DNA of 64,000 nucleotides from Pantoea ananatis LMG 2665 (GTDB taxonomy: Bacteria > Pseudomonadota > Gammaproteobacteria > Enterobacterales > Enterobacteriaceae), in contig NZ_JMJJ01000009.1 in the NCBI RefSeq assembly GCF_000710035.2, positions 1 to 64,000 of the forward strand, given 5' to 3'. Below are positions 1 to 10,183 of the stretch, in pieces. The translations under genes and the position numbers were made by a program. Under the pieces are notes generated by a model. It was not told where the DNA came from. It did not search any database and worked only from the letters and a program-made list of their open reading frames with translations. Each line of letters begins with the position of its first letter. Positions within the stretch are counted from its first letter, which is position 1.

Positions 1-217
1 GAGGCGCATTATAGGGAGTTCTTTCTGAGTGACAAGCATTAATTATAAAAAAATGACTGAGCGGTTTATTTTTAAACGAACGAGGTAAAAAGCACCACTT
101 CCTGCCTAAACAACGCACGGAAATCACCACGTAGTCTTTGAAAGAGGCGTATTGTGCATTTCTGCCAATGCTATTCTTCTTCATTATCTTTGCTGAAAAC
201 ATTACGAAGGACGCTCA

Positions 218-1618
218 ATGATTAAATCCGCGCGCAGTATGGCTGGTCTGCCATGGATTGCCGCTATGGCATTCTTTATGCAGTCACTGGATGCCACGAT
301 ATTGAACACAGCCCTGCCCGCGATCGCCACCAGTCTTGACCGTTCCCCGCTTGCCATGCAGTCCGCCGTCATCAGCTACACCTTAACCGTTGCCATGCTT
401 ATCCCCGTCAGCGGCTGGCTTGCAGATCGTTACGGCACACGCAAAATCTTCATGATTGCCGTTTCGCTCTTTACCCTTGGCTCGTTAGCCTGCGCCTTGT
501 CGCCTTCTTTATCTGTTCTGGTTACCTCCCGTGTCATTCAGGGCGTTGGTGGTGCCATGATGATGCCGGTAGCGCGCCTGGCACTCTTGCGCGCCTATCC
601 GCGCAGTGAACTCTTACCCATCCTTAACTTTGTGACGATGCCGGGGTTAGTGGGGCCGATCCTGGGGCCGCTGTTGGGCGGTGTAATGGTGACGTATGCC
701 ACCTGGCACTGGATATTCCTGATTAACATCCCTATTGGCATACTGGGCATATTCTATGCGCGTAAATATATGCCTGACTTTACTACGCCTAAACGCCGCT
801 TCGACTTTCTGGGCTTTTTACTCTTCGGCATCGGGTTGGTGATGATCTCCACCGGGATAGAGCTGTTTGGTGAGCGTATCGTCTCGCCCTGGATTGCGGC
901 CGGGGTATTGTGTGGCGGTGTTGTGTTATTGCTTCTTTATATTGCGCACGCCCGACGTCACCCCTCTCCCCTTATTAATCTGCCAATGTTTAAGACCCGC
1001 ACCTTCTCGGTAGGTATCATTGGCAACATCGCCTCGCGGCTTGGTACAGGCTGTGTGCCGTTTTTGATGCCGCTGATGCTTCAGGTGGGTTTCGGTTACT
1101 CGGCTATTCTGGCGGGATGCATGATGGCGCCCACGGCCGTAGGATCTATTCTGGCAAAACAAAGCGTGACGCAGCTGCTGCGCTGGTTTGGTTATCGCCG
1201 CTTGCTGGTCAGCATTACGGTGATTATCGGGTTCATGATTGCCAGCTTTTCACTGCAGTCACCTTCTGAAAGCATCGCATTATTATTGATACCGCTCTTT
1301 CTGCTGGGTATGGCGATGTCCACCCAGTTTACGGCGATGAATACTATTACGCTGGCTGATTTAGATGACGACAACGCCAGTGGCGGCAATAGCGTGCTAG
1401 CCGTGACACAACAACTGGCGATCAGTTTCGGTGTAGCGGTCAGCGCTGCTGTACTGCGTTTTTATCAGGAGTTTGATAGCACGACGGTAGAACAGTTCCA
1501 TTCCACCTTCCTGACGATGGGCATCGTAACCGTGCTGTCGGCGCTAACATTTATGATGTTGCGCAATGGTGATGGACGTAACCTGATCAGCAATCGCGAT
1601 AAAAAGAAAAAGGCTTAA
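218..1618 (+). CDS. hsrA: HsrA-like MFS drug/H+ antiporter (DHA2 type)
   Basis: The 466-aa integral membrane protein matches E. coli HsrA (YieO) almost throughout; the opening [12 protein letters not shown] stretch is near identical. It has the DHA2 motif '[11 protein letters not shown]' in the first helix, the loop-2/3 motif '[10 protein letters not shown]' and about 14 hydrophobic segments. The family exports drugs or metabolites with protons; the true substrate is unknown. The ATG follows AAGGA at 6 nt. Its TAA overlaps the rbsR stop on the other strand by 4 bp, so the two genes converge with no terminator between them. This is the same rbsR-hsrA pairing as in E. coli. The 217 bp upstream hold no gene I can recognise. 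Confidence 0.9.
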   Translation: MIKSARSMAGLPWIAAMAFFMQSLDATILNTALPAIATSLDRSPLAMQSAVISYTLTVAMLIPVSGWLADRYGTRKIFMIAVSLFTLGSLACALSPSLSVLVTSRVIQGVGGAMMMPVARLALLRAYPRSELLPILNFVTMPGLVGPILGPLLGGVMVTYATWHWIFLINIPIGILGIFYARKYMPDFTTPKRRFDFLGFLLFGIGLVMISTGIELFGERIVSPWIAAGVLCGGVVLLLLYIAHARRHPSPLINLPMFKTRTFSVGIIGNIASRLGTGCVPFLMPLMLQVGFGYSAILAGCMMAPTAVGSILAKQSVTQLLRWFGYRRLLVSITVIIGFMIASFSLQSPSESIALLLIPLFLLGMAMSTQFTAMNTITLADLDDDNASGGNSVLAVTQQLAISFGVAVSAAVLRFYQEFDSTTVEQFHSTFLTMGIVTVLSALTFMMLRNGDGRNLISNRDKKKKA

Positions 1619-2607
1619 ACCGAGCCTCGCGGTACCAGCTCCGGCGTCAGTACCAGCGTTTGCTGGCTGACGTCGGGATTGCTCAGGCGGTGAATCAGCG
1701 TATCTATCGCCAGTTCGCCCAGTTCATCTTTAGGTTGATGAATAGTACTCAGCGGCGGTGACATATAGCGAGCCAGTTCAATATCGTCATATCCCATCAC
1801 CGCCATATCCTGTGGAATCTGCAGTCCGGCCTGATGCAATGCGTGATAAACGCCAACCGCCATCGCGTCGTTGCTGGTAAAAACAGCATGCGGCGGCGTT
1901 TCCAGCGCCAGCAATTCAAACATTGCGTTGTAGCCGCCTGAAAACTCAAAGTCGCCACTGACAACATATTCTGGCGGAACATGCAGACCGCTTTTCTGCA
2001 TCGCCTGGTAATAACCTTCCAGTCGCATGCGTGCAGGTGTTTTATCAAGCGGCCCAGAAATACAGGCAATACGCGAGTAGCCACTGTCAATTAGGTGCTG
2101 CGTGGCCAGCTCTCCCCCTAACAACGCGTTATCCTGAATAATATCGCCATGGCCTTCAAAAGGTGCCCAGTCCATCATCACCGTTGGGATAGAAGGATAA
2201 CGATTAAGGATTTCGGCCGAAGGCAGATGACTCTCGGTACACATGATAAGCAAGCCATCAACGCGCTTTTGCAGCAGCGTTTCCAGGCTACGATTCATGC
2301 GCGCTTCGTCGCCAGCGGTATTACAAAGAATCAGACTGTATCCCCGCTCATAGCAACTGTCTTCCACCCCGCGCACGACTTCTGCATAAAAAGGGTTGCT
2401 ACTGGCAGTCAGCAGCATGCCGATGGTATTGGTTTGGTTAAGCTTGAGGCTACGCGCTAATGCCGACGGCGCGTAGTTGAGTTCGCGGATCGCCTGTTCA
2501 ATTTTTTCACGCACGCCGTCACTGACAAAACGGTTCTTGTTGATGACGTGTGAAACCGTTGAAGTTGAGACACCCGCCAGTCGGGCGACATCTTTCATCG
2601 TAGCCAA
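1615..2607 (-). CDS. rbsR: Ribose operon repressor RbsR (LacI family)
   Basis: The 330-aa LacI/GalR regulator has an N-terminal helix-turn-helix ('[20 protein letters not shown]'), hinge helix, then a periplasmic-binding-protein-like effector domain with 'NDAMAVGVY' and '[15 protein letters not shown]'. E. coli RbsR is also 330 aa and begins Met-Ala-Thr-Met-Lys-Asp. Here the equivalent first codon is TTG at 2607, eight bases after AGGG; the ATG at 2598 is an alternative, and a longer upstream reading frame would run into rbsK. It is the last gene of the rbs operon, 4 bp after the rbsK stop. It should bind the two palindromes before rbsD and release them with ribose or a phosphorylated derivative. 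Confidence 0.93.
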   Translation of the reverse strand: MATMKDVARLAGVSTSTVSHVINKNRFVSDGVREKIEQAIRELNYAPSALARSLKLNQTNTIGMLLTASSNPFYAEVVRGVEDSCYERGYSLILCNTAGDEARMNRSLETLLQKRVDGLLIMCTESHLPSAEILNRYPSIPTVMMDWAPFEGHGDIIQDNALLGGELATQHLIDSGYSRIACISGPLDKTPARMRLEGYYQAMQKSGLHVPPEYVVSGDFEFSGGYNAMFELLALETPPHAVFTSNDAMAVGVYHALHQAGLQIPQDMAVMGYDDIELARYMSPPLSTIHQPKDELGELAIDTLIHRLSNPDVSQQTLVLTPELVPRGSV

Positions 2608-2611
2608 GCGC

Positions 2612-3541
2612 TTAACCCTGCTGCTGTAAAAAGTCGTCGATTTCCGCACGCCACGGTACAGAAGGCTGCGCACCTGAACGGGTTACCGCAATTGCCGCGG
2701 CGGCATGGGCAAAACGAACGGCATCATGCATGGCCTTACCTTCAAGGCGCGCAGTGATAAACGCACCGTTAAAGGTATCGCCAGCAGCAATGGTGTCGAC
2801 CGCGTTGACCTCAAAGCCGGCAATACGTTGTCCCTTCCCATTTTCACTGAGCCAGACGCCACGGCGTCCCAGGGTAATCAAAACGGTAGCAATACCTTTT
2901 TCATGCAATGCGGCGGCGGCACGTGCTGCATCATCATCATTATTTACCGCAATACCGGTCAGAATTTCAGCTTCAGTTTCATTCGGCGTAATGATGTCGA
3001 TAAGCGCTAACAAATCATCAGACAGTTTCGTTGCCGGAGCAGGATTTAAAATCACGCGGGTCTGATGCTGTCTGGCCAACGTCGCCGCAGCCAAAACGCT
3101 GTCCAGGGGCGATTCCAACTGCATCAGTAAGGCATCCGCCTGGGCAATGACCTGCTGGTGACGTTCAACATACTGCGGCGTCAATGCCGCGTTGGCGCCG
3201 GAATAGATGCCAATGTTATTTTCGCCTTCGCCATTCACGAAAATCATCGCCACACCCGTAGATTCACCCTCGACGGCTTCTACTGGATGCGTATCAATAT
3301 TGTCCTGCGCGAGCTGCTGGCAAATACGTTCGCCAATGTCATCAGCGCCAACACAGGCTATAAAAGCGATATTCGCACCCGCACGACCCGCGGCAACCGC
3401 CTGATTCGCGCCTTTACCGCCAAACGCAATCTGGTATTTCTGCCCGATCACCGTTTCGCCAGGGCGGGGAAAATGAGCCAGATTAAGGATGTGGTCAGCA
3501 TTAATGCTACCGAGAACGGCCAGTTTTGCGTTTTTGCTCAT
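2612..3541 (-). CDS. rbsK: Ribokinase RbsK
   Basis: The PfkB-family sugar kinase phosphorylates D-ribose to ribose 5-phosphate. Visible signatures are '[11 protein letters not shown]' near the N-terminus, '[13 protein letters not shown]' (PfkB signature 1), 'NPAPA', 'TPNETEAE' and the C-terminal '[13 protein letters not shown]' holding the catalytic Asp and anion hole. From the Met at 3541 the protein is 309 aa, exactly the E. coli length; upstream in-frame codons are rejected because they would lengthen it beyond the family. No good Shine-Dalgarno precedes this ATG, so translation may depend on the operon. It lies between rbsB and rbsR, downstream of a stable intergenic hairpin. Confidence 0.95.
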   Translation of the reverse strand: MSKNAKLAVLGSINADHILNLAHFPRPGETVIGQKYQIAFGGKGANQAVAAGRAGANIAFIACVGADDIGERICQQLAQDNIDTHPVEAVEGESTGVAMIFVNGEGENNIGIYSGANAALTPQYVERHQQVIAQADALLMQLESPLDSVLAAATLARQHQTRVILNPAPATKLSDDLLALIDIITPNETEAEILTGIAVNNDDDAARAAAALHEKGIATVLITLGRRGVWLSENGKGQRIAGFEVNAVDTIAAGDTFNGAFITARLEGKAMHDAVRFAHAAAAIAVTRSGAQPSVPWRAEIDDFLQQQG

Positions 3542-3561
3542 TGGAGGAGTCCGAAATAAGT

Positions 3562-3581
3562 GCGCCACCGACGGGTGGCGC
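3562..3581 (-). promoter_or_regulatory. Intercistronic hairpin between rbsB and rbsK
   Basis: A perfect 8-bp inverted repeat (GCGCCACC / GGTGGCGC, 4-nt loop) sits in the 61-bp gap after rbsB. There is no T-tract, so it is more likely a barrier to 3' exonuclease or a partial attenuator. That would keep binding-protein mRNA above kinase mRNA, as in many ABC operons (inference). Confidence 0.6.
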
Positions 3582-3602
3582 AATGCCCTGCTTTTCTTTG
3601 AT

Positions 3603-4481
3603 TTATTTGGTAACCAGTTTCAGATCGACCGGATTGACCGCCTGCACTTTTTCACCTTTCAGCACTTTATCAGCAGTCTGAACGCCGATCATGCCAATTT
3701 TCTCTGGCATCTGAGCCACGGTTGCGGCCAGCTTGCCACCTTCAACGGCTTTCACGCCATCAGGTGTGCCATCGAAACCGACGACCATCACATCGGTTTT
3801 GCCTGCAGTTTGCAGTGCACGCAGCGCGCCCAGTGCCATTTCGTCATTCTGTGCAAACACCGCCTGAACATCCGGGTGCGCCTGCAGCAGGTTCTGCATA
3901 ACGTTCAAACCCTTGGTACGATCAAAGTCTGCCGGCTGGCTGGCCAGGATCTGGAATTTATGTGCGTCAGCAGCCTGTTTAAAACCTTCGCCACGTTCAC
4001 GCGCAGCAGAGGTCCCTGCGATGCCTTCTAACTCGATCACTTTCGCGTTATCACCCAGTTTACGTGCGATGTAGTCACCCGCCATCTTGCCGCCAAAGCG
4101 GTTGTCAGATGCAACGTGACTGACTACCGTACCCTGTGCAGCTACGCGGTCCAGGGTGATCACCGGGATCTTCGCCTGGTTAGCCATTTTGATGGCGTTG
4201 CCGACAGCGTCAGAATCGGTCGGGTTAATCAACAGCACTTTCGTCCCGCGCACGGTTAAGTCCTGAACGTTAGCCAGTTCTTTTGCCGGGTTGTTCTGTG
4301 AATCCAGCACGACCAGGTTGTAGCCCAGTTTATCGGCTTCTTTCTGTGCGCCGTCTTTCAGTGAAACGAAGAACGGGTTGTTCAGCGTAGAGATAACTAA
4401 GGCAATGGTATCTTTAGCCATTGCGCTGGCGCTGAGCGTTGCACCAAGGATCACAGCTAATGCAGTTAACTTTTTCATCAT
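3603..4481 (-). CDS. rbsB: Ribose ABC transporter periplasmic binding protein RbsB
   Basis: The 292-aa precursor (E. coli 296) carries a signal peptide ending 'SASAMA' followed by mature '[16 protein letters not shown]'. Long stretches are identical to E. coli RbsB, including '[11 protein letters not shown]', '[15 protein letters not shown]' and '[20 protein letters not shown]', which contain sugar-contacting residues. It captures D-ribose in the periplasm, delivers it to RbsC and probably serves as the ribose ligand for a chemoreceptor. Order in the operon is rbsD-A-C-B-K-R, with 23 bp between rbsC and rbsB. Confidence 0.97.
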   Translation of the reverse strand: MMKKLTALAVILGATLSASAMAKDTIALVISTLNNPFFVSLKDGAQKEADKLGYNLVVLDSQNNPAKELANVQDLTVRGTKVLLINPTDSDAVGNAIKMANQAKIPVITLDRVAAQGTVVSHVASDNRFGGKMAGDYIARKLGDNAKVIELEGIAGTSAARERGEGFKQAADAHKFQILASQPADFDRTKGLNVMQNLLQAHPDVQAVFAQNDEMALGALRALQTAGKTDVMVVGFDGTPDGVKAVEGGKLAATVAQMPEKIGMIGVQTADKVLKGEKVQAVNPVDLKLVTK

Positions 4482-4504
4482 TTTATCCTGTATTAAGGTC
4501 TGAG

Positions 4505-5476
4505 TTATTTGCTGCTTTTATTGTCCACCAGCACCGCCAGCAGAATGACTACCGCTTTTACGATCATCTGGTAATACGACGATACACCCATCAGATTTAA
4601 ACCATTGTTCAAAAAGCCAAGGATTAATGCGCCAATTAAGGTGCCAACAATCCGGCCCTTACCTCCGGCCAGGCTGGTACCGCCTAATACAACGGCGGCA
4701 ATCGCATCCAGTTCATAGCCTGTTCCGGCTGTCGGCTGCGCGGACGAAAGACGGGCGACTTCGATAGAACCCGCCAGCGCCGCCAGCATGCCAGACAGTG
4801 AATAAACAATGACTTTGACCCGATTGACGTTGATACCGGAGAGACGTGTTGCGGCTTCATTCCCCCCCAGTGCATAGATGTAGCGGCCCAACCGCGTGTG
4901 GTGCAGCATGTACCAGGCCGCCACGAACACCAGCACCATCAGCCATACGGGTGTAGGAATCCCCAACGGACGACCAATACCAAACCAGCCGAACAGATCG
5001 GCATTGTCATTAAAGCCGGTATTCACAGGGCTGCCGTTGGTATAAACCATGGTGACACCGCGCAGTAACAGCATCATCACCAGCGTGGCGATAAAAGCCT
5101 GCACCTTACCGCGCGCGACAATGGTACCGGTCACCGCGCCAATGGCTGCGCCCAGCGCCAGCGAGGCCGCAACCGCAACAAAGGCATTCACCTCCATTCC
5201 CACCAGCGATGCCGCCACCGCACCTGTGAGCGCCAGTAGCGATCCCACAGAGAGATCGATACCTGACGTCAGAATAACCAGCGTCATGCCCACCGCCATA
5301 ATGGCGTTGACCGATGTCTGCTGCAAAATGTTGAACAGGTTTGCCACGGTAAAGAAATTAGGGCTCTGGCTGGCGACCACGGCAATCAACACAATCAGCG
5401 CAATCAGCGACTTTTGCTCAAGCAGCCAGGCTTTGCTGAACCAGCGACGGTTAGACGGAACGGTTTGGGTGGTCAT
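4505..5476 (-). CDS. rbsC: Ribose ABC transporter permease RbsC
   Basis: The 323-aa inner-membrane permease has about ten hydrophobic segments and the family motifs '[16 protein letters not shown]' and '[26 protein letters not shown]'. E. coli RbsC is 321 aa. Two copies should form the ribose channel with the RbsA ATPase. Its ATG overlaps the rbsA stop by 4 bp, which indicates translational coupling. Confidence 0.96.
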   Translation of the reverse strand: MTTQTVPSNRRWFSKAWLLEQKSLIALIVLIAVVASQSPNFFTVANLFNILQQTSVNAIMAVGMTLVILTSGIDLSVGSLLALTGAVAASLVGMEVNAFVAVAASLALGAAIGAVTGTIVARGKVQAFIATLVMMLLLRGVTMVYTNGSPVNTGFNDNADLFGWFGIGRPLGIPTPVWLMVLVFVAAWYMLHHTRLGRYIYALGGNEAATRLSGINVNRVKVIVYSLSGMLAALAGSIEVARLSSAQPTAGTGYELDAIAAVVLGGTSLAGGKGRIVGTLIGALILGFLNNGLNLMGVSSYYQMIVKAVVILLAVLVDNKSSK

Positions 5477-6981
5477 ACAACTAAATCCTCACTGTGTTGC
5501 TTACCAACGGCTGCGGCCATCAGGCTTTCCTGGGTAGCGTCTTCACGGGTAAATTCGCCGCTTAAACGGCCTTCATGCATCACGACAATACGGTCACTCA
5601 TGCCCAGAACTTCTGGCATTTCCGACGACACCAAAATAATGCTCAGCCCTTCTGCCTTAAACTGGTTAATGAGCTGATAGATCTCTTTTTTTGCCCCCAC
5701 GTCAACACCGCGCGTCGGTTCATCGAGAATCAACACGTTGGGGCGCGTCATTAATCCGCGGGCAATCGCGACTTTCTGTTGATTACCGCCGGATAGCAGG
5801 CCAATCGGCTGCTCCATTGACGGGGTTTTAACGTTAAACAGACGGATAAAATCGCTGACGGCGAGCTGCTCTTCAGCGTGCCTGAGCCTGCCGCCCAGGT
5901 GACTGAAGTAGCGCAGTGCGGTCAAAGACATGTTCTCTTTGACTGACATGCCCAGCACCAGGCCATCGCGCTTACGGTCTTCCGAGATATACACGATGCC
6001 ATTGGCAAGGCCATCCTGCGGTGAGCGGGTCACCACTTCACGTCCACTCAGCCAGATCTGCCCGGCGCTGCGGGGCGCAGCACCGTAGAGGATTTTCATC
6101 AGTTCGGTGCGCCCAGCGCCCATCAGGCCAGACACGCCAAGAATTTCACCTTTGCGCAGGGTAAACGAGACGTTATCGACGCCAGGCCCGCTGAGGTTTT
6201 CGACTTTAAGGCGCACGTCGCCGGGCGCCTCGTCCAGATGGGGATATTGATCTTCCAGCTTACGACCCACCATCATCTCAATGAGGCTTTCTTCACTCAG
6301 ATCGCTGACGGCACGCTCAGCAATAAACTGACCATCACGGAACACCGTGACATCATCGCAAATCTCAAAAATCTCTTTCATGCGATGGGAGATATAGACG
6401 ATGCCGCATCCCTGTGCTTTGAGCTCGTTGATAACGCGGAATAACGACAGGGTTTCGGTATCGGTCAGCGCGTCGGTCGGCTCATCCATAATGATGACTT
6501 TCGACTCAAAGCTCAGCACTTTAGCGATCTCGACCATTTGCTGATCGCCGATGGATAAATCGCCCACCAGTTTGTGGCTGTTAAAACGTAAATTCAGGCG
6601 CTTTAGCAGCGCGTCAGCTTCGGCATACATCCGTTTCCAGTTGATGCAGCCCAGGCCATTAACGAATTCGCGGCCAAGAAAAATGTTTTCCGCGACGGTT
6701 AACTGGGGGATCAGGTTAAGTTCCTGATGGATAATACCAATGCCCGCTTCCTGAGAAGCCTTGGGTCCGCTGAACGTCGTTTCTTCACCCAGCCACAACA
6801 GTGAACCGGCATCACGACTGTAAATGCCGGTAAGCACTTTCATCATGGTCGATTTGCCCGCGCCGTTTTCCCCCACCAGCGCCATGACGCGTCCCGGCCA
6901 GACTGACAACGATGCGCCATTCAGTGCTTTGACGCCCGGAAATGATTTTTCGATGCCTTTAAGCTGCAGTAACGGTTGCAT
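5473..6981 (-). CDS. rbsA: Ribose ABC transporter tandem ATPase RbsA
   Basis: The 502-aa protein has two fused nucleotide-binding domains. The first has Walker A 'GENGAGKST' and Walker B '[12 protein letters not shown]', with the signature reduced to 'LSIGDQQ'. The second has a Lys-less Walker A ('GLMGAGRTE'), a good signature 'LSGGNQQK' and Walker B '[12 protein letters not shown]'. This asymmetric pattern is normal for sugar ATPases of the RbsA/XylG class. It energises ribose import through RbsC. The start is 7 bp past the rbsD stop. Confidence 0.96.
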   Translation of the reverse strand: MQPLLQLKGIEKSFPGVKALNGASLSVWPGRVMALVGENGAGKSTMMKVLTGIYSRDAGSLLWLGEETTFSGPKASQEAGIGIIHQELNLIPQLTVAENIFLGREFVNGLGCINWKRMYAEADALLKRLNLRFNSHKLVGDLSIGDQQMVEIAKVLSFESKVIIMDEPTDALTDTETLSLFRVINELKAQGCGIVYISHRMKEIFEICDDVTVFRDGQFIAERAVSDLSEESLIEMMVGRKLEDQYPHLDEAPGDVRLKVENLSGPGVDNVSFTLRKGEILGVSGLMGAGRTELMKILYGAAPRSAGQIWLSGREVVTRSPQDGLANGIVYISEDRKRDGLVLGMSVKENMSLTALRYFSHLGGRLRHAEEQLAVSDFIRLFNVKTPSMEQPIGLLSGGNQQKVAIARGLMTRPNVLILDEPTRGVDVGAKKEIYQLINQFKAEGLSIILVSSEMPEVLGMSDRIVVMHEGRLSGEFTREDATQESLMAAAVGKQHSEDLVV

Positions 6982-6988
6982 AATGGCC

Positions 6989-7408
6989 TCAGAAGGTCAC
7001 ACCTGCGCTCAGGATGACATTCGCAAACGGAGAACACTCTCCGCTGCGAATGACCGCCTGACTACGCTGTGTTTGTTGTTTGAACTGTTCGTGACTGATG
7101 TAGTGGATACTAATGGTATTTCCCTGGTGCTGTTGCAATGCGTCGAGCACGGCGATCAGTTCGCTGTGGAGCTGCGGATTATGCTGCTTAATTTCTTCCG
7201 CGATAAAGGCGCTTTCCACCTGCATCTCATGCGTTACCGCTTCAACCACCTGCATAAATCCTGGCGTACCCGGTATCAGTGCCAGATCGATACGCTGCGT
7301 TTCTGCCGGAATCGGCAACCCCGCATCGGCGATCGTCAATGTATCCGTATGGCCCAGGCGGGCGATGACGTAAGAGAGTTCAGCGTTTAACAGGCGACCT
7401 TTTTTCAT
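6989..7408 (-). CDS. rbsD: D-ribose pyranase RbsD
   Basis: The 139-aa cytoplasmic enzyme interconverts beta-pyranose and beta-furanose forms of ribose so that RbsK receives furanose. It begins '[20 protein letters not shown]', which holds the catalytic His of the family, and is exactly the E. coli length. It is the first gene of the rbs operon; GGAG precedes the ATG at a good distance. Operator O1 ends only 13 bp upstream of the start codon, so the repressor would sit on the leader. Confidence 0.96.
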   Translation of the reverse strand: MKKGRLLNAELSYVIARLGHTDTLTIADAGLPIPAETQRIDLALIPGTPGFMQVVEAVTHEMQVESAFIAEEIKQHNPQLHSELIAVLDALQQHQGNTISIHYISHEQFKQQTQRSQAVIRSGECSPFANVILSAGVTF

Positions 7409-7421
7409 TTTTCCACTCCAG

Positions 7422-7437
7422 AGCGAAACGTTTCGCT
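7422..7437. promoter_or_regulatory. RbsR operator O1
   Basis: A perfect 16-bp palindrome, AGCGAAACGTTTCGCT, matches the known E. coli RbsR operator core. It lies in the rbsD leader, just downstream of a TATACA-like -10 (7446-7451, minus strand). Confidence 0.85.
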
Positions 7438-7445
7438 TTCAGGAG

Positions 7446-7514
7446 TGTATAAAATGAAGGTTACAATTCAACCACTGAATAAGAAATTTGTGATCGCTAT
7501 CGAAACGTTTCGCT
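7446..7514 (-). promoter_or_regulatory. rbs promoter region with second RbsR operator O2 and CRP-like site
   Basis: O2 (7499-7514, ATCGAAACGTTTCGCT) differs from O1 at one base and is centred 77 bp away. Between the operators a TATACA-like -10 lies at 7446-7451; the best -35 candidate (TTGAAT, minus strand) is only 14 bp away, so the promoter is not a consensus one. TGTGA at 7489-7493 with a weak second half (TCGAA, 7500-7504) could be a CRP site overlapping O2. Confidence 0.6.
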
Positions 7515-7553
7515 GTTGCAGACCAGAATTTGAGTTAGGGGGCAGTCAGAAGG

Positions 7554-7579
7554 GAAAAATGGACCGCCTGGGCGGTCCA
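7554..7579 (-). terminator. Terminator of ygiW
   Basis: Inverted repeat TGGACCGC / GCGGTCCA with a 4-nt loop, followed on the minus strand by five T. It is a classical intrinsic terminator just after the ygiW stop and separates it from the rbs promoter. Confidence 0.85.
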
Positions 7580-7590
7580 TTGGGGCAGAA

Positions 7591-7992
7591 TCAGGGCAAC
7601 TTTTTGACCTGCTTGACGTCCAGCTCGATGCTGTTGAAATCTTTGTCCAGTTCCCCGGTCAGTTCAACACGGTCTTTGGGTGAAACAGTCAGCCCATTCC
7701 AGCGCTTATGATCGATTTCTACTTTCATCGTGCCGGTCTGATCACGGAACACGTAGTCTTCGTCACCAATCTGCTTTTCAAGCTGGCCACGAACGGTAAT
7801 CCAGCTATCATCTTTCATCTCTTCAGCCTGTTTCACCGTTACAACACTGCTTTGATCGGTTTTGAAACCGCCCTGCTGCTGATGTGCGGCCGGCGCTGGC
7901 GCATTTGGATCAACAAATCCGCCTTGTTGTGCAGCAAAGACCGGCGCGGAAGCCAGCATGGTTACGGCTAATAGTGCAGCATACTTTTTCAT
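7591..7992 (-). CDS. ygiW: YgiW/VisP family periplasmic OB-fold (BOF) protein
   Basis: The 133-aa precursor has a signal peptide 'MKKYAALLAVTMLASAPVFA' and a mature region that opens with repeated Gln-Gln-Gly-Gly-Phe motifs and continues into a BOF domain ('VKQAEEMKDDSWITVRG', 'YVFRDQTGTMKVEID', 'VELTGELDKDF'). E. coli YgiW is 130 aa. VisP/YgiW is linked to stress resistance and, in Salmonella, to sugar binding and QseC-dependent virulence. Start choice: AGAGGTG lies 5 nt upstream of the ATG at 7992; upstream in-frame codons are not preceded by a signal peptide. It is divergent from qseBC, as in E. coli. Confidence 0.9.
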   Translation of the reverse strand: MKKYAALLAVTMLASAPVFAAQQGGFVDPNAPAPAAHQQQGGFKTDQSSVVTVKQAEEMKDDSWITVRGQLEKQIGDEDYVFRDQTGTMKVEIDHKRWNGLTVSPKDRVELTGELDKDFNSIELDVKQVKKLP

Positions 7993-8050
7993 TTTGTCAC
8001 CTCTTGTCCATGAAGCAGTTAGGGTAGTGACTGTAGTAAAACATAGAGTT

Positions 8051-8067
8051 CTTAACAGGATCTTAAG
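8051..8067. promoter_or_regulatory. QseB/PmrA-type box between ygiW and qseB
   Basis: Direct repeat CTTAAC-N5-CTTAAG closely fits the YTTAAK-N5-YTTAAK consensus of PmrA/QseB-class response regulators. It lies in the 160-bp divergent intergenic region and could give autoregulation of qseBC and control of ygiW. Confidence 0.6.
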
Positions 8068-8152
8068 GCAAAAATAAACGCAGTTTTTAGCCAAACTCAC
8101 TGTACAACCCCCATTCGCCTTCGTATAAATCGCTTACTAAAAGGGAGAAGCG

Positions 8153-8824
8153 ATGCGAATTTTACTGATTGAAGACGACCGCCTGATTGGAGACGGCATT
8201 AAAGCGGGACTCAGTAAGCTGGGATTCAGCGTTGACTGGTTTGTCTCTGGCGAGGCCGGTTTTCAGGCATTAACGGCGGCGCCGTGGGATGCGGTCGTAC
8301 TCGATTTATCACTGCCTGAGCGTGACGGGCTGGACATATTGCGTCAATGGCGTCAGCAGGGGCACGATGTCCCGGTTCTTATCCTTACCGCCCGCGATGC
8401 GCTTGATCAACGCGTTGAAGGATTACAGATGGGGGCTGACGATTACCTGTGCAAACCCTTTGCCCTTACAGAAGTTGCCGCACGCTTACAGGCACTGATT
8501 CGCCGCCGCCACGGGCAATTCCAGCCCGAACTGCGTCATGGCGATGTAGTGTTGATTCCCGGTAATCTCAGCGTGGAAAGAAACGGCGAAAATATCGCGT
8601 TAAAAAGCCGTGAGCTGGCCCTGCTTGAGCTGTTTATGCGAAATCCGGATCGGGTACTGACGCGAAGCCAGCTCGAAGAAAAGCTCTATACCTGGGATAC
8701 CGAAGTGTCGAGCAATGCGGTAGAAGTGCATATCCATCATCTGCGTAAAAAACTCGGTAACCGCTTTATCCGCACCATCCACGGCGTGGGCTATACGCTG
8801 GGGGAAAGCGAATGCGATCGATGA
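8153..8824 (+). CDS. qseB: Response regulator QseB (OmpR family)
   Basis: The 223-aa protein has a receiver domain with acidic pocket Glu-Asp-Asp at residues 7-9, phospho-acceptor Asp51 in '[12 protein letters not shown]', conserved 'LTARDA' Thr and 'KPF' Lys, then a winged-helix DNA-binding domain ('[16 protein letters not shown]', '[13 protein letters not shown]'). It is close to E. coli QseB (219 aa). It responds to QseC and in E. coli influences motility and stress genes. AAGGGAGAAG precedes the ATG. It overlaps qseC by 13 bp. Confidence 0.92.
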   Translation: MRILLIEDDRLIGDGIKAGLSKLGFSVDWFVSGEAGFQALTAAPWDAVVLDLSLPERDGLDILRQWRQQGHDVPVLILTARDALDQRVEGLQMGADDYLCKPFALTEVAARLQALIRRRHGQFQPELRHGDVVLIPGNLSVERNGENIALKSRELALLELFMRNPDRVLTRSQLEEKLYTWDTEVSSNAVEVHIHHLRKKLGNRFIRTIHGVGYTLGESECDR

Positions 8825-10152
8825 GTTTGTTTTTACGCCTTGGCATTGGCCTGGTGCTGATACTGGGCATTTGTTGGGGAACGGCCACGCTCAGCGCCTG
8901 GTATAAAACACGTGACACCGTTAACGAGCTGTTTGATACGCAACAGATGCTGCTTGCTAAGCGCCTGCTGACCCTGGACTTCACGACGCTGAACGGCACG
9001 TCGCTGCCAAAAACGAAAAAGTTGCTGGATCACAATCGTGGCGAACAGGACGATGACGCGCTGGCTTTCGCGGTATTTGACCGGGAGGGAAAACAGGTCC
9101 TCAACGACGGTGATAATGGCAAAGATCTGCCCTTTAATGCGGATCATCAAGGTTTCCAGGATGGCCAGCTTAACGGGGATGACGATCTCTGGCGTTTTGT
9201 CTGGCTGACTACGCCCGATCAACGTTACCGCGTCGTGGTGGGTCAGGAATGGGAATACCGTGACGATATGGCAAAAGATCTGGTCGATGCCAGCATGTTG
9301 CCCTGGCTGATCTCATTACCTTTTATGCTGCTGATGTTAACGGGCCTGGTGTGGTATGAACTTCGTCCGCTGAAGAAACTCAGCCACCAGCTTGCCGGGC
9401 GGGCACCTGACGATGATGCGCCCTTGCAGGCCGATCGCGTTCCCAAAGAGGTAAGACCGTTAATTGACGCCCTGAACGGCCTGTTCAGCCGCATTCATAC
9501 CATGATGCAGCGGGAACGCCGTTTTACGTCGGATGCCGCACACGAATTACGCAGCCCGCTCGCCGCACTGCGGGTGCAAAGCGAGGTCATTCAACTGGCC
9601 GCCGATGACGAGGCGATGCGCACTCACGCGCTGCAACAGCTGGATGCGGGTATTACCCGCGCCACTCGTCTGGTTGATCAGCTGCTTACCCTTTCCCGCA
9701 TTGAAGCCGAGGATGTTCGCAATACGTTCCAGCCCGTCATGTTAAAAAAGGTGGCACAGGACACGCTGGCTTCACAGCTGCCACTGGCAGATAAGGCTGA
9801 CATTACGTTGCGCCTTAACGCTGAAGCCGATCCGGTTATTTCTGGACACGCGTTGCTGCTGTCACTGCTGATCAGAAATCTGTTGGATAACGCTATCCGC
9901 TATACACCGCCGGGCAGCCGCGTTGACATCGTGCTCAGCCCGAATACGTTGCGGGTGGAGGATAACGGAAACAGTTTATCGGCAGCGGAGTTGCAGCGTT
10001 TAGGCGAACGTTTCTGGCGTCCGCCGGGGCAGGAGAAAAGCGGCAGTGGGCTGGGTTTATCGATCGTACGCAATATTGCCCAGTTGCACGGTATGTCGCT
10101 GCACTTCAGTCAACATCCCGGCGGCGGATTGTGTGTCACGCTGCACTGGTGA
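8812..10152 (+). CDS. qseC: Sensor histidine kinase QseC
   Basis: The 446-aa inner-membrane kinase has an N-terminal transmembrane helix, a periplasmic loop with the QseC-type '[18 protein letters not shown]' and '[24 protein letters not shown]' stretches, a second helix near residue 170 and a linker. The H-box is '[16 protein letters not shown]', with the phosphorylated His at residue 244, followed by N-box '[12 protein letters not shown]' and G-box 'GSGLGLSIV'. E. coli QseC has 449 aa. The D-box region reads 'VEDNGNSL' rather than the usual 'DNGPG', a change in the nucleotide-binding G1 loop. The start overlaps the end of qseB. Confidence 0.92.
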   Translation: MRSMSLFLRLGIGLVLILGICWGTATLSAWYKTRDTVNELFDTQQMLLAKRLLTLDFTTLNGTSLPKTKKLLDHNRGEQDDDALAFAVFDREGKQVLNDGDNGKDLPFNADHQGFQDGQLNGDDDLWRFVWLTTPDQRYRVVVGQEWEYRDDMAKDLVDASMLPWLISLPFMLLMLTGLVWYELRPLKKLSHQLAGRAPDDDAPLQADRVPKEVRPLIDALNGLFSRIHTMMQRERRFTSDAAHELRSPLAALRVQSEVIQLAADDEAMRTHALQQLDAGITRATRLVDQLLTLSRIEAEDVRNTFQPVMLKKVAQDTLASQLPLADKADITLRLNAEADPVISGHALLLSLLIRNLLDNAIRYTPPGSRVDIVLSPNTLRVEDNGNSLSAAELQRLGERFWRPPGQEKSGSGLGLSIVRNIAQLHGMSLHFSQHPGGGLCVTLHW

Positions 10153-10155
10153 AAC

Positions 10156-10180
10156 GCTGTGCCTGACAGGCAGGCACAGC
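10156..10180. terminator. Bidirectional hairpin between qseC and kup
   Basis: Perfect 10-bp stem GCTGTGCCTG / CAGGCACAGC with a 5-nt loop in the 31-bp gap between two convergent genes. Flanking T-runs are short on both sides. Confidence 0.75.
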
Positions 10181-10183
10181 CGT

